A stretch of 62,754 nucleotides of DNA from Candidatus Altimarinota bacterium (GCA_028688895.1 JAQTXG010000006.1:1-62754), one strand, 5' to 3'. Positions 1 to 10,577 are shown, counted from the first letter of the stretch. The notes: generated from the letters alone by a model not told the origin. A program made the numbers and translations.

Positions 1-194
1 ATGAAATAGTAGTTTACTACTGACAAGAAAAATACACATACAAAATAAGAGAAAAAAAAGTAATTACACCAGGTGATGTATCAGTACTTGAAAGAAACAA
101 GAAAAAATCTGAAATAACACTTATGACATGTCGGCCTATTTGAACAACTTTAAATAGATTGATAGTAGTATGAGAACTAATAGAAAAAAAATAA
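1..194 (+). CDS. Sortase, C-terminal part (gene cut by window edge)
   Basis: This is the last 64 residues of a sortase transpeptidase, which joins surface proteins through a sorting motif at the outer face of the membrane. The reading frame begins at base 3 and ends at TAA 192-194. Near the end the protein has the sortase active-site segment TLMTCRPIGTT, with the catalytic Cys, followed by the Arg of NRLIVVGEL. Two TGA codons fall at the expected glycines (PIG and VGE), which supports code 25. The N-terminal part and catalytic His lie outside the window. The family is clear; the sortase class is not. Confidence 0.85.
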
Positions 195-210
195 TAATTA
201 ATAATAAATT

Positions 211-483
211 ATGATTTGATTTGAATATACATATGTAACACCAAATGAAATATTTAAAAATATAAAATTACTAACAGAATATAGTATTTTTGAATATATT
301 GTTTTAACTGTATCAATTTTATTAATTGTAATAATAATCTATTATGTATTTCCAGCTTTGAGTATCTACTTCAAGTTTAAAGAAAAAGAAAAAGATAAAT
401 TTAACAAAAAGAAATTAATCAAACAAATAGCTATGCAAAAAGACATAAATGACGAAATAGAAAAAGAATTAAATATCTGATAA
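211..483 (+). CDS. Small membrane protein with charged tail (90 aa)
   Basis: I do not recognise a family. One transmembrane segment spans about residues 28-50 (Leu/Ile/Val/Tyr-rich). The C-terminal tail is dense in Lys and Glu and probably cytoplasmic. The gene starts 16 bases after the sortase stop and is followed at once by a terminator, so the two are probably co-transcribed. Codon 3 and the last sense codon are TGA (Gly). The link to sortase function is inference from position only. Confidence 0.7.
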
Positions 484-484
484 G

Positions 485-514
485 AAAAAAAGACATCTAA
501 AGATGTCTTTTTTA
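485..514 (+). terminator. Rho-independent terminator
   Basis: A GACATCT/AGATGTC hairpin with an A-tract before it and a T-tract after it. It ends the sortase and small membrane protein unit. Confidence 0.8.
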
Positions 515-585
515 TTAAGAAAAATCAGTAAAATACGATGTAATTAAATTTATAAATTATATGGTATATTTATATAATCCATAAC

Positions 586-660
586 CTCGTAGATCGAGAC
601 TCCCTTTGGAAAATGAACAAATTTCTCCCTTTTCCAAAGGGAGTCCCCACAGGGGGAGGG
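586..660. repeat. GC-rich palindromic repeat unit
   Basis: CTCCCTTTGGAAAA and TTTTCCAAAGGGAG form inverted arms, followed by a CCCCACAGGGGGAGG block. It belongs to a family of CCCT/AGGG palindromes found in at least ten places here, between genes and inside them. It is much richer in GC than its surroundings. Confidence 0.75.
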
Positions 661-710
661 ATTAAAAACAAAGTACATAATTCCTAAATTAATTACGTTC
701 AGTAAAACGA

Positions 711-815
711 GAAGTTCGAGGAAGAAAAAAAATTACGAAATGAGCTTACTACAAGTAAGCGATTAAGTAATTTTTTTTCTGACAAAGAAATTCGATGTTT
801 TTCAGAGTTTTTTAG
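711..815. repeat. 105-bp hairpin repeat, copy 1
   Basis: The unit is almost identical to 853-957 (offset 142 bp). It is itself a long imperfect hairpin: an A8-ATTAC arm pairs with GTAAT-T8, with an inner GCTTAC/GTAAGC hairpin. No coding frame. Confidence 0.8.
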
Positions 816-852
816 CCTTTTTAAAATTTATTCAAAAAATTCTCAAAAACTA

Positions 853-957
853 GAAGTTCGAGGAAGAAAAAAAATTACGAAATGAGCTTACTACAAGTAA
901 GCGATTAAGTAATTTTTTTTCTGACAAAGAAATTCGATGTTTTTCAGAGTTTTTTAG
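853..957. repeat. 105-bp hairpin repeat, copy 2
   Basis: Second copy of the unit at 711-815. Its right edge overlaps the last codons of the RlmE gene on the minus strand, so it may also supply that gene's 3' hairpin. Confidence 0.8.
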
Positions 958-1631
958 TCTTTTTTCCCTAAACATATTATATACTCTTCATGACTACTAT
1001 CCCTACAAGCTAGTGGCTTATATGTTTTCATATCATTAAACCTATTTTTTACTTGTTGTACTAAATCATTGAAATCTTCTCACTTGAAAACTTTTAAAAG
1101 CATATTTCATCACTTTTTTAAAAATCTATCACTAAATTTACATATTTCTATATTTAATTCTACTGATGCATATTGATCCACATCAAATCTACCAGTAGTA
1201 TTTGGTGCTATATCAGAAGTAATCAAATCAAATTGATCTTCTCATATTTTATCTGTAACCAATCCACTCAACTTATCATAATCAAATATACTACAAACAA
1301 ATGTTGTTACATTTGGATATGAAAAAGCAGCACATTCTTTTAGATCTACTCATATTATTGTTTTTTCTCTCACTATATTACGAATAGCTTGTAAAAAACT
1401 ACCAGGAGCACATCATATATCTATTACTGAATAATCTGGTTTAATCAAATCAAATCTTTCTTGTATTTCCAATAATTTATATACACTCCTAGCTCTATAT
1501 CAAGCTTTTTTTGCTTTTACTGCATATTCATCATTCACTACATAAATTCACCTTTGTACTTTCTTTTTTCTATGAAATCAAGTCTTTACAGGTTCTGTTT
1601 TTCTATTTTGTACTCTATTTTTTTTTGCCAT
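954..1631 (-). CDS. rlmE: 23S rRNA 2'-O-methyltransferase RlmE (FtsJ family)
   Basis: 225 aa, close to the usual FtsJ length, with a basic N-terminal extension. RlmE methylates the ribose of a uridine in the peptidyl-transferase A loop of 23S rRNA. Visible motifs are RSVYKL with the catalytic Lys near residue 53, the SAM-binding DIGCAPGSF at about 72-80, DIAPNTTG at about 141-148, and the second catalytic Lys in LLKVFKGED. Several of these glycines are TGA. The start is the only good ATG and has no SD. The stop overlaps the hairpin repeat. Confidence 0.93.
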
Positions 1632-1633
1632 AA

Positions 1634-2500
1634 TTAATTATTTTTATAATACTCTGCTATAGTTAAATTATTATTCCACAAAGATGTAGCCATTTCTACT
1701 CACAAATACCTCCAATGCCATGGTTCTATTTCATATCAATCTATGCTTAATCATTTTTGATAAGTATTATGAAATCCATATTTATGAGCATTTTCATTTA
1801 ACCATTTGTAATATTCCTGCAATTTTGAATTTATTTTCCAATCATGATTAGTAGAAGCTTCCCATAAATCAACAGCCAAACCAGATTGATGCTCACTGTA
1901 ACCTGCTTTTGCACAAAGATTATCAGGACAACCTCTATCTTTTATTCATTTTTGATATAGATAAGATCTATAAGCACTTACTACTACTATTTTTTCTCAA
2001 GTATCTTCAAAAAATTGTTTAGCCATAGCTTGTAGTGCATCATTTGCTACACTTCTAAGTAATTGACTTCATCACTTTGAGTCATATACATATTCTGAAG
2101 AAATATTCACTAAATTACTTGGAACATATGATCTATTATTGAAGCTAATATTTGACGTAACAAACTTTTTTAAACTGCTATCAGGTATACCATCATTCAA
2201 ACTTACATTATCAATAATATTAACAACCGCTTTTTTCTGATCAGTTATATTTTCTATCACTTCTTGTTCTACTTCTACTTCCTGGGGCAATTGTTGAGTT
2301 TTAAGTCTTACAATTTCATTTATCAAATATTCTTTTTCTATAGATTTATTATTTAAATCTATATTTATAAGCTCTATTTGCATTTTACTATCATAAATAA
2401 ATTTGCATATAATAACTACATACAAAAATAAAAAGAATAGAGTAAAAATAAGACCAAGTCTCAATTTATTTACTTTTATAAATCACAATATTTTTTTCAT
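1634..2500 (-). CDS. D-alanyl-D-alanine carboxypeptidase, VanY/LAS family
   Basis: 288 aa. An N-terminal membrane anchor (about 14-32) is followed by a charged, probably coiled region. The C-terminal VanY domain has the zinc motif SEHQSGLAVD (about 202) and EPWHWRY (about 259). It should trim D-Ala-D-Ala ends of peptidoglycan stem peptides outside the membrane. An in-frame ATG upstream (start 2533) is also possible and would overlap the preceding gene. The gene ends 2 bases before the rlmE start. Confidence 0.9.
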
Positions 2501-2513
2501 AAATTGATTTTTA

Positions 2514-2804
2514 TTATTTTCATAAAATCTCATCTATTCACAATTTATAATCATAATAATCACTTTCTTGAGACCTTTTCAAGTCAATTATTTCTGATAT
2601 TTTTTGTTTTTCATCCACTCTTTTATCATAAGAATCAGAATACATCTGATCTATTTCAACTATAGAAGAATAAAATACTTTTACCAACCACAATATATAA
2701 ACAAATAGTAAAAGCAAAATAATATGTTTAAAACTAATGTATCATTTTCTATTGATAAGTTTTTTATCAAAAAATTTTCTGACAAAAATATTTAATGTTT
2801 TCAT
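2514..2804 (-). CDS. Single-pass membrane protein, division-protein-like (96 aa)
   Basis: One transmembrane helix near residues 27-46 is followed by a charged stretch likely to form a coiled coil. This layout (short inside, one helix, coiled coil outside) resembles FtsL/DivIC-type proteins, but no diagnostic sequence is visible, so the function is open. It lies directly upstream of, or overlaps, the VanY gene. Confidence 0.65.
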
Positions 2805-2889
2805 AATTATATATAATAACTAAATATACACTATAAATTATAACACATAAATTATTACAATACAAAATAATTCAAAAATATTGATACTT

Positions 2890-4395
2890 TTAATGATTAA
2901 AACTTTTATATATATTTTCTACATATTCATCTACTTTTTTTCATTCCAAAGCCAATTTGAAATGCAATTCATATTTTTTATAAACTAAATCATTATTCAA
3001 AAAATTTGATCACAACATAGTCCAAAATCTATATCATTTTCCAGGTGTCAATTTATGCCAAAAATTTGAATACAATTCTTGTTTTCACTCATAAAAATCT
3101 ACTACATCATTCGCAAAATAATCCTCATCAAAATAATTTGGATTAATTATCTCTGTAAAGTTAAATTTTGAAAATCCATATGAATAATATTTATCTATAT
3201 ATTCTCCATTTTCTAAATAATTAATTTTTATTACATAATCTCTCTTGTTTTGTAATAATACATTTTTTAATGGATCTTCTAGATTTACTATTTGATAAGA
3301 TAAAAATCTATTATTAAGTAAATCTAAAATTACTTTTTCTTGATCTAGTATAACAGCATTTTGCTTATTTAATGGTCAGTTTGAATAATATCTATTAAAT
3401 TGTTCAGATATATTCACAGGAAACCTAACAAAAGAAAAATCTTTTAAATATTCCAATTTTGATAATTTAATTATTTTTGCATTTTTTATTTCATACGAAT
3501 ATCCTGCTTCAAAGTATGATAAATCATAGTTTCTATGATAATTTTTCATCAAACTTTTCTCTATTTGAACCAATTCATCCAATCACAAAACTTTTACTTT
3601 CAGAGCATTTTCATCAAGTATTTTAGAATAAACTATTCATTGTCATATAAGTGATTTACAATAATTTTTTACTCTAGAAATATCTTTGAACTCTACTTCT
3701 TCATTATCAAATTTAAAAAAATCCCGCTCAGTATTTTCTTTTCTTTTATTTACATATTCTGAAATAAATTTTTTCCTTTCTGCTACATCACTTATATCTA
3801 GCAATTTTATATTTCATTCTAGTTCATTTCTAGTAGCCAAATAAAACGCAGTTTCAAACTTTTTCGATGTAAACATACTATACATATAGTTTTGCGCTTC
3901 TATAGTCTCTGGTGGTAAAGTATCTACCTCAGCATAGATGATTTCTCTATCATTATACACAAACAAAGTCATCACATCATCCTCATTTGTAACATAATCA
4001 TTTTCAAATACTAGTCACTTTATTTTTACTCAATTAATATCTATTTCTTGTTTATTTCTAAGTATTTTGTAATCAAATTTTGGTAAATATTTTTCTAAAA
4101 GTCACACCAAAAATTCCATAGTTTCAGGGATTAATAGAAGTGGTAATTTAGACAAATTATTATAAAATTCTACCAAAGTATAAGGATCAAAATGATCACT
4201 ATGACTATGACTGATAAATATAGCATCCAAATCACCAAATTTACTATAATCTATTTTAAAAGTAGGATTTCTAGCCATCAAATCTCAAAATACATAATTC
4301 GACAACCAACAATCACTTAAAATCCTAACATTTTCTCCCTTGTTATTTTCTATATTTATCAAAAATTCACTGTGCCCCAAATAATCTATTTTCAT
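2890..4395 (-). CDS. MBL-fold metallohydrolase, long form (501 aa)
   Basis: The N-terminal 230 residues form a metallo-beta-lactamase fold with HSHSDHFD at 63-70 (binuclear metal site) and an N-terminal GHSEFLI like the UlaG/YcbL-type lactonases. The remaining roughly 270 residues match nothing I know. The substrate is unknown. Internal TGA codons are all compatible with Gly. The start at 4395 has no SD. Confidence 0.85.
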
Positions 4396-4549
4396 AAATT
4401 GTAGTAAGTTTAATATTATTAGGACTTCTGCAAAACATCATCATAAAAATAAAATCTACATCTTTTTCTAGATTTGTATTCTACATTAGTACCTTTATAT
4501 TGTCAATATAATTACTTATCAAAAATTATCAATACAAAAAAATAGATTA
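4396..4549. other. AT-rich intergenic gap
   Basis: No gene, repeat or clear promoter seen. Confidence 0.5.
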
Positions 4550-5188
4550 TTACAAATCTATCTCAAATCTTTTCTCATTTTCAGATAATATATCTCAAAT
4601 TACTTCTCAAATACTTTCCAAACTAGTAATTTTATCATTTCAAAAATCTATTTCTATTTCAGATTTATCATGAAATCAAGTCTCAACAATTCTAGGATTT
4701 ATTATATGAACTCACTTCCCTTTCAACTCGTTTTTCAAAGCTCATGCAAATCATCTCAAACCAAATTTTGAAGCCTGATAAACAGCTCAATATTTCATAA
4801 ACTTTTTTGAAATAATACTTCATATAAAAATAATTTTTGCTTTTTCAGACAAATATTCTTCCAGTTCTTTTATAAGCAAAATAGGAGACAATAAATTTAA
4901 ATTAATTATTTCTTGATACTTTTTACTATCTCAAAGATTATACTTTCAAAAATGTCACACTCAAGCATTTATTATAATACAATCCAATTTAATATTTGAC
5001 GATTTCAAATAATGAGTAATTTTGTTAAAAAGTGCATGATTTGTTAAATCAATGTTAATTTCATAGAATCAATTTTCAGTAGATTTTGACCTAGAAATTC
5101 AAATTAAATTATTTTCATTTTTCAAATTATCCAATAAATATTTTCATATTCATTTCGATGTTCATGTAATCAATATATTTTTTTTCAT
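4550..5188 (-). CDS. Short-chain dehydrogenase/reductase (212 aa)
   Basis: Classical SDR layout: the cofactor loop TGTSKGIG (8-15), NAGVG near 73-77, a catalytic Ser near 123-126 and YQASK at 136-140. The glycines of TGTSKGIG are mostly TGA codons. It is an NAD(P)-dependent oxidoreductase of unknown substrate. At 212 aa it is slightly shorter than most classical SDRs. Confidence 0.9.
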
Positions 5189-5205
5189 ATTTTATTAAGC
5201 ATATC

Positions 5206-5254
5206 AATATTTCTTCCTTTAGTATTAAAGGAAGTCCCACGAAGTGGGGATGGA
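5206..5254. repeat. Short palindromic repeat
   Basis: Inverted arms TTCCTTTA/TAAAGGAA and CCCAC/GTGGG, a lower-GC member of the dispersed CCCT/AGGG palindrome family. It lies between the SDR and radical SAM genes. Confidence 0.6.
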
Positions 5255-5258
5255 TTAT

Positions 5259-6263
5259 TTAATTTTCTAAACAAAGTATACATCTATTATCCAAATCTTT
5301 AAACATTTTATAAAAATTATCTCTTACTTTTTTTGACTCTCTGTAAAATCAGTCATTGTCCAGTGCAAGCATATGCAATATATCCAAATCAGGATATTTT
5401 GACAACATTTTATTATAATCCTTTTTTGTATACAAAAGTCCTGATGCAAAAGTAGAATTTATCCTACAAAAATCTATTTTATCATTTAGTTCGTTTACAA
5501 AATCTCAATATATTTTTTCATAATTTTTCACTGGCAATAATGGTAAAAATCTCAATCAAACCTTAAATCATAAATCAAGCAGTTTATTTATAGCTACAAT
5601 TCTCGCTTCCAAACTAGAAGTTCACTTTTCATATTTATCAATCATCTCTTGAGGATTAAGTGAAAATGCTATTTCAGTATTTTTAGGAACAAATCATAAA
5701 TCAAGCAAAGGTTTTATATTTCATGATTTAGTTCTGATTTCCATAAAAATCCCCCTATCCCCCTGCGGGTACTTTGCCCCCGAGGGAGAAAGATTCAAAT
5801 ATTCAAAAAAAGCTATAAATTCTTCGCAAAATCAACTAAATCAATCCATTCACAATATATCAGAATAATCAGAAGAATAAAACCAAACATCTCAATCAAA
5901 TTCACTCATTTTTATCTTCTCATCTATCTCTCTCTTTATATCTTCATAATTTACAAAAACCACCATATTTTCATTTTTGAATGCTCACTTTAGATAACAG
6001 TAACTACAATCATAAATACAATTCAAACTCGTTTTAAAAAACAGTGCATTTTTAGTATGACCATATCAAGCTGGAGCTTCAGAAACACTATTAGAATTCA
6101 ACTTTGCAACTATCAAAGCTTTTTTAGAATTTAGATTTGTATAATTTTTATCAAATATATTTTTATAATTGTTAATATAAATAACCTGAGAATTTTTAAA
6201 CTTCTCAAGTATTTTTTTTGTTTGCGGATAATCTCTAGCCTGTTTTTCTATATATATCAACAT
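5259..6263 (-). CDS. Radical SAM protein, spore photoproduct lyase-like
   Basis: 334 aa. The radical-SAM cluster motif is C82-x3-C86-x2-C89 (CIYDCSYCYL). Further segments resemble SplB-type proteins: IAFSLNPQEMIDKYEKGT, SSLEARI, and VGLRFLPLLPV. Known members repair spore photoproduct DNA lesions using SAM and a 4Fe-4S cluster; non-spore-formers also carry SplB relatives, so the lesion here is unknown. About residues 165-180 are encoded by a GC-rich palindromic repeat inserted in frame, which adds a loop absent from relatives. Confidence 0.85.
5745..5795. repeat. Palindromic repeat inside the radical SAM gene
   Basis: A GC-rich block with CCCCCTATCCCCCTGCGGG and CCCCCGAGGGAGAA, like the other dispersed units. 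The reading frame passes through without a stop and encodes about SPSGAKYPQGDRGIF. Confidence 0.75.
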
Positions 6264-6280
6264 TTTTATTACTAATTAAT

Positions 6281-6402
6281 AATAACCTCACCCTTGAATT
6301 CCCTCTCCTTAGAGGAGATGGAGGGACATATATTAAGTTTATTTATTACTATTATTCATTATTTCCCCCTCTCCTCTAAGGAGAGGGGCTAGGGGTGAGG
6401 TT
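6281..6402. repeat. Paired inverted palindromic repeats
   Basis: The left unit starts CCTCACCC and the right unit ends GGGTGAGG. Each has an inner CTCTCCT/AGGAGAG hairpin, and an AT-rich core of about 45 bp lies between. The symmetry suggests a small non-autonomous element, or a head-to-head pair, between two minus-strand genes. Confidence 0.7.
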
Positions 6403-6411
6403 TGTCTATAT

Positions 6412-7281
6412 TTATTTAATTAAAAATCCTTCTAAATAAGTCTCCAAATTCTTCAAAAATACTTTCTTAGTTAACTCTTTGTTTTCATCAAAATATCTAT
6501 CAAAATCATCATTTACCAAAGCCAAATACCTATAATAAAATCTCTTAAATATCTCTGTTTCACTAAAAGTAAATCAAAAATAATCCTTGTATTTTTCAAA
6601 CACTTCTTTTTCATTTATATTTCTGTGTGAAGAAAACGTATTTTCCAGATAATTAAATATCTTTTCAAAAAATATTTTATAATCAATACTTTCAAGCATA
6701 GTTTTGGCCTTTTGAAAATCGAAATTTCTAGTTTCATCTCCTACTTTATCAACTGGTACTTTTAAAATAATTCTAGGTAAACTAAAACTATCACAAACCT
6801 TTTCAAAACCATATGATTCCATATCTACATAAGACTCTCAATTCAAATCATTTTCATCATAAACAACTACTTCACTACTTGCTATACTTGATAATTCTCA
6901 AAAATCAAATAATTTAGGTATTATTAACTCTTTATTGTTTGATAGATTTAATATTCTTGCAATTTGGATTACTAAATTTCATCTATTAAATAATTGGTCC
7001 TCATCTCCCCTGACACGTGTCCAGTCTTTAGCTGGAAGGGGAGAATTGAGAGGGGTTTTGATTTGAGTTAATTTCACATATCAACAAACTCATACATTTA
7101 CAACAAAATCAAAATCACTATTTTGTTCTAAAAATCTAGTCAGATTCAATATCATATTGTAATTCCCTACTCAAGTACTTAAATAACTTGTTTTTACATT
7201 TCTTATAGCTAGATTTTTTACGTGCTCTTTTACGACATTGAGTTCTTGTGATAATGCTCAAACTATTAGTATTTTGTACAT
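6412..7281 (-). CDS. Nucleoside phosphorylase/hydrolase family protein (289 aa)
   Basis: The N-terminus (KILIVGALSQELNVV), the STGVGNYN loop and DMESYGFEKVC near 153-163 match the PNP/UDP phosphorylase superfamily (MTA/SAH nucleosidase or futalosine hydrolase type), in which the Asp-Met-Glu binds ribose. The substrate cannot be fixed by eye. About residues 76-94 are encoded by a GC-rich palindromic repeat and sit after GVCGYVK, where relatives have a short loop. The start lies 1 base after the patatin stop. Confidence 0.75.
7000..7056. repeat. Palindromic repeat inside the nucleosidase gene
   Basis: CCTCATCTCCCCTGACACGT with the counter-arm GGGGAGAATTGAGAGG. It is read in frame as part of the protein (KTPLNSPLPAKDWTRVRG). 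Confidence 0.7.
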
Positions 7282-7282
7282 A

Positions 7283-8155
7283 TTATTTTTTTCATAAAAC
7301 TAAAACTGCCTCATTATAACCGTTTTCAACCAACTCATCCAATCTATTAAAACTCAAAAAATCCATATCTCACAAATCAGGTTTAATCAATGTCACATTT
7401 TTTCACTCAGTATTTACTGATATTTGCTCATTTGTCTTCATCATAAGTAAAAACGATCTTTGTAATACTTGATAATTTAGATTAAAAAATCAAACAGGTA
7501 TATCAAATCACAAAATATGTCTTTTGGTAACTAGTTTACTTTTCACATCTTTTATAACACTGACAGCAATTACCTCATTTCAATCAAGTACATCTACAGG
7601 TAAATTACTAATTATTCATCAATCTATATAAGTATCACCTCAGATATTATATGGTTTAAATATACCAGGCAAACTTATACTAGATCTAATTGCATCAACT
7701 ATTTTTCATTCTTGAAATACTTTTTTTTCTCAATTTTCTATATTTGTAGCTACTATTTTTAGATTTATATCCAATTCCTCTATATTGGTTTCTCAAAAAA
7801 CTTCTGATAATTTATCATATATTTTATCTCATTTTAATACACCACTTTGTAAATCAAAATCTACTAGTTTCAAAAAATTGATACTTTTTGCAAAATCAAT
7901 CATAAAATCACTATCTTTTCAAAATGCATAAAATGATGCGATTATTGCTCACATAGATGTACCTGAAATTTCTTTTATTTTTATTCATTTTTCCTCCAAA
8001 TATTTTATCACTCAGATATGAGACAATCATAATGCTGATCATCACCCCAAAGCAAGAGCAAATCTATCCTTAGTTTCATTTTGTGTATCATTTATTATAT
8101 CGTTTTTATCCGATTTTTCTATTATCTTTTCTTCTACAATAACTATTTTATTCAT
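7283..8155 (-). CDS. Patatin-like phospholipase (RssA/YchK type)
   Basis: 290 aa. The patatin catalytic set is complete: oxyanion loop GGGSALGLSHIG (37-48), nucleophile elbow GTSMGA (65-70) and the catalytic Asp in DGG (178-180). Patatins are Ser-Asp dyad lipid acyl hydrolases. There is no signal peptide, so it is probably cytoplasmic or membrane-associated. Most motif glycines are TGA. The start overlaps the preceding gene by 13 bp, which suggests translational coupling. Confidence 0.92.
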
Positions 8156-8931
8156 TTTCTATATATTAAATTATAATGAGGTACTTCCCACTCTCAATAA
8201 AAACTTTTGAATCAATTATCAAAATATCCAAACTGCGCAGATGGTCATCAATCCATCATTATTACATTATTTTCAGTTATTCAATAATCAAAAATTATCT
8301 TATCCATTTCAGCTTGGGTTTTATTTTTTGCTATAAAAAAAATAATATTTTTTTCTCACTTTATTCAAATATATGATCTACCTACTTTATCAGCATTTGA
8401 TGCTTCTACATTTGGTTTAAAAGCAACAATTAATTCTTTATTTTCTCATTTTAAAAGCTCACTTTTGTCATATCACTCAAGCATTTTCAAGTTTTCATTT
8501 TTATCTATTATAAGCGTTCTTTTAGTTAAATCATTGTCTACATAACTACTAATTATTTTTCCATTTGATTTCACAGGAAAACTCAAAAATGTAGGATTTT
8601 TTAAAGCATTAAAAAACTGTCAATTTACCATAGCAAATACTTTGTTATCACTTCAAACTTGCAAATCTTTTGGATAAAATCTATAAAATCTCTCATTTAT
8701 AGAATTAGATTTTTCATATTCTATACTCAATTTTCAAGTACTAGAATTCACCATTCAAAAACTCACTCAAGCATCGTTTAAATATACATCTATTATAGAT
8801 AAATCCTTGTTAGTACTTTGATACAAATTGATTCAAGCTTCCTTGTATATTAATACAACTTTATCTTGGTTAAACAATGTACAAGAAAAAAGAAACAACA
8901 AACTAATAATTAGTAATATTTTTTTAATCAT
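8143..8931 (-). CDS. Lipoprotein with phosphodiester glycosidase (NAGPA) domain
   Basis: 262 aa. A lipoprotein signal peptide ends at Cys17 (LFLFSC). The mature part shows features of the NAGPA/DUF2233 fold: AMVNGQFF, and near the C-terminus VIMMDGGPSAQF (about 223-234). Relatives cleave phosphodiester-linked sugars or act in exopolysaccharide metabolism; the substrate here is unknown. Near its 3' end the frame passes a tempting stop in another frame and closes at TAG inside the patatin gene. Confidence 0.85.
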
Positions 8932-9009
8932 AAATTTAATATAGATATAATAAAACAATTATACCTATAATTTAAAATAAAAAAATAAATTTTTACATAA
9001 AATCAAATA

Positions 9010-9037
9010 TTGACTTTTGTATTATCATAAGTATAAT
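9010..9037 (+). promoter_or_regulatory. Sigma70-type promoter
   Basis: TTGACT (9010-9015), a 16-bp spacer and TATAAT (9032-9037), 28 bases before the ATG of the small SD-led operon. Confidence 0.75.
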
Positions 9038-9065
9038 TTCTTACACAATACTATTAGGAGGAAAT

Positions 9066-9245
9066 ATGTTCACAAAAAAAAGAACAAATTTAAAAAAAAC
9101 AAAAACAAACAAAAGACAACTTCAAAAAATCTATGGTAGAAATTACCGTAAGTTTCTTGAAAGAAAAAAATTCAGAAAATTAAAAAATGCATTTAATGTT
9201 GTATTTATTTTAATTACAGATTCGGAGGAATCAAAAAATGTCTAA
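9066..9245 (+). CDS. Small, very basic protein (59 aa)
   Basis: I do not recognise it. About 40% of residues are Lys or Arg, suggesting an RNA- or ribosome-binding protein. An AGGAGG SD lies 5 bases before the ATG, which is unusual because most genes here lack one. Its single glycine is GGT. Its stop overlaps the start of the next gene (ATG at 9238), so the two are probably coupled. A bS21-like identity was considered but is not supported by motif. Confidence 0.7.
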   Translation: MFTKKRTNLKKTKTNKRQLQKIYGRNYRKFLERKKFRKLKNAFNVVFILITDSEESKNV

Positions 9246-9594
9246 AAAAATCCCAGTTAAACCTAAAAGTACTAACATTATTAGTGTCGAGACTTATGAA
9301 ATATATGTTAAATCTCTAGAACAAAGATGTATTGATAAAAGTTCTTTTGACAAAAGCAGACTTCAATTGTTTTTGGAGCAAAAAGCACATTATTTCGTAG
9401 TGGATGAAAACTCATACGTAAAAACCAAAAAAGGATTTAAAGTTTTATTAACTGACAAGGAAAATGTTTGGTATAAGCTTGTTTTGAAAAAAAATGAAGT
9501 TTACCTGAAGAAGATAAAAGTAACTGACATCAAAAAATGATGTCAAAAAAGGATGGAAATAAAAAAGCCAATACATATTGTATCGGCTTTTTAA
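9238..9594 (+). CDS. Hypothetical protein with ambiguous TGA end
   Basis: Under code 25 the frame runs to TAA 9592-9594 (118 aa). Under the standard code it would stop at TGA 9538-9540 (100 aa). A perfect inverted repeat TGACATCA-AAAAA-TGATGTCA covers that TGA, and the 17 codons after it run into the terminator stem, so the shorter protein looks like the ancestral one. A CGGAGG SD lies 9 bases upstream. Its other glycine is GGA. The central part is rich in Lys and aromatics; no family recognised. Confidence 0.65.
9561..9593. terminator. Bidirectional terminator
   Basis: An AAAAAAGCC...GGCTTTTT hairpin between the convergent SD-led operon and the peroxiredoxin gene, usable on both strands. 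Confidence 0.75.
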
Positions 9595-10053
9595 CTACAC
9601 TTCTTTCAAAATTCTCTCAGCATGACCAGTTGCTTTTATATTTCTCCATTCCTTTAATACTTCTCCATTTTTATCTACCAAAAATGTACTTCTTATCACT
9701 CACATTACAATCTTTCAATAGTTATTCTTTTCACCATAAACTCACAATTCTTTATGTAAAACCAAATCAAGATCAGAGATTAAATCCACCTCCAAATCTT
9801 GTTTTTCTATAAATTTTTTATGACTATCAATACTATCTTTTGAAACTCATATAACACTTACTCATTTTTCTTTAAATTGAGCTTTCATAAATGAAAAATC
9901 TTTGTTTTCCAGAGTACAACCAGGTGTATTATCCTTTGGATAAAAGTACAAAATAGTTTTTTCTCAAAAAGACAACAAATCTTTCAAAGTAAATTCTCAT
10001 TCTTCTCATGTATAGGCCAATGCCTTATATTTATTTTCTGTATTCAATTTCAT
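9595..10053 (-). CDS. bcp: Peroxiredoxin, BCP/PrxQ family
   Basis: 152 aa, the normal BCP length. It reduces peroxides through Cys46 in YFYPKDNTPGCT. GVSKDS and FLVDKNGEV match the thioredoxin fold of the family. The usual resolving Cys five residues on is absent (TPGCTLENKDF), so this is a 1-Cys type. It is the likely cytoplasmic peroxide defence, beside a Fur-like regulator gene. Confidence 0.93.
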
Positions 10054-10084
10054 AATAATATAATTAAAAAATAAAATTATTAAA

Positions 10085-10176
10085 TTCCATTCATTCCCCC
10101 GCCTTACAAATGATAAGTGAGACAGAAGTGCTTGCTAGACAATTGAAGCGATGCAGGAGGATAGTGGAGTTGTCTA
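10085..10176. repeat. GC-richer palindromic segment
   Basis: A non-coding patch clearly richer in G and C than its surroundings, with AGACAA/TTGTCT arms around a purine-rich core. It lies between bcp and the Fur-like gene. It may be a dispersed repeat or a small RNA. Confidence 0.4.
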
Positions 10177-10515
10177 ACTAAACTCTCAAAAAACCTTCAA
10201 ATCTACTTCAGATATCTTGAAATTCTTCGGCATATTTGGTAATATAAAACAATGATCTATATCTACTATTTCTCCTGAATTTTTATCTATCAAATGAAAA
10301 TGACTTCATTTATTTTTTTCAAAATATGCTTTTTTTCACAATCAAATAACTTTTATTAAATCTCACTTTTTAGTCAATTCTTCTACATTTCTATATATAG
10401 ATGACTTCCCTGCTTCAGGATACTTTTGTGATATTTTAGTATATATATCTTCGACAGTAAGATGATTACAATCACATATATTGATAATATCTTGAGTATA
10501 ATAATGTGTTTTCAC
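10174..10515 (-). CDS. Fur/PerR-family transcriptional regulator
   Basis: The winged-helix half has the Fur pattern: TVEDIYTKISQKYPEAGKSS followed by IYRNVEELTKKGDLIKV. The C-terminal part has HFHLIDKNSGEIVDIDH, with histidines for metal. There are no CxxC zinc pairs. I chose the GTG at 10515. The only ATG in frame (10593) would add an AT-rich-looking N-terminus and would lie on a palindrome that looks like the operator. The regulator probably senses metal or peroxide; the adjacent bcp fits. Confidence 0.75.
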
Positions 10516-10577
10516 AATTCTATAATTAATAATAATAAATAAATTATAATTATAATATTTAAAATTACAAATTATTT

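Larger units (their letters stand above)
484..953. other. Gene-free, repeat-rich interval
   Basis: No convincing coding frame. It holds the terminator at 485-514, a GC-rich palindromic repeat at 586-660 and two copies of a 105-bp hairpin repeat, listed separately. Confidence 0.7.

Noticed and set aside
9066-9245. Ribosomal protein bS21
   Set aside because: Basic and small, but the bS21 signature is absent.
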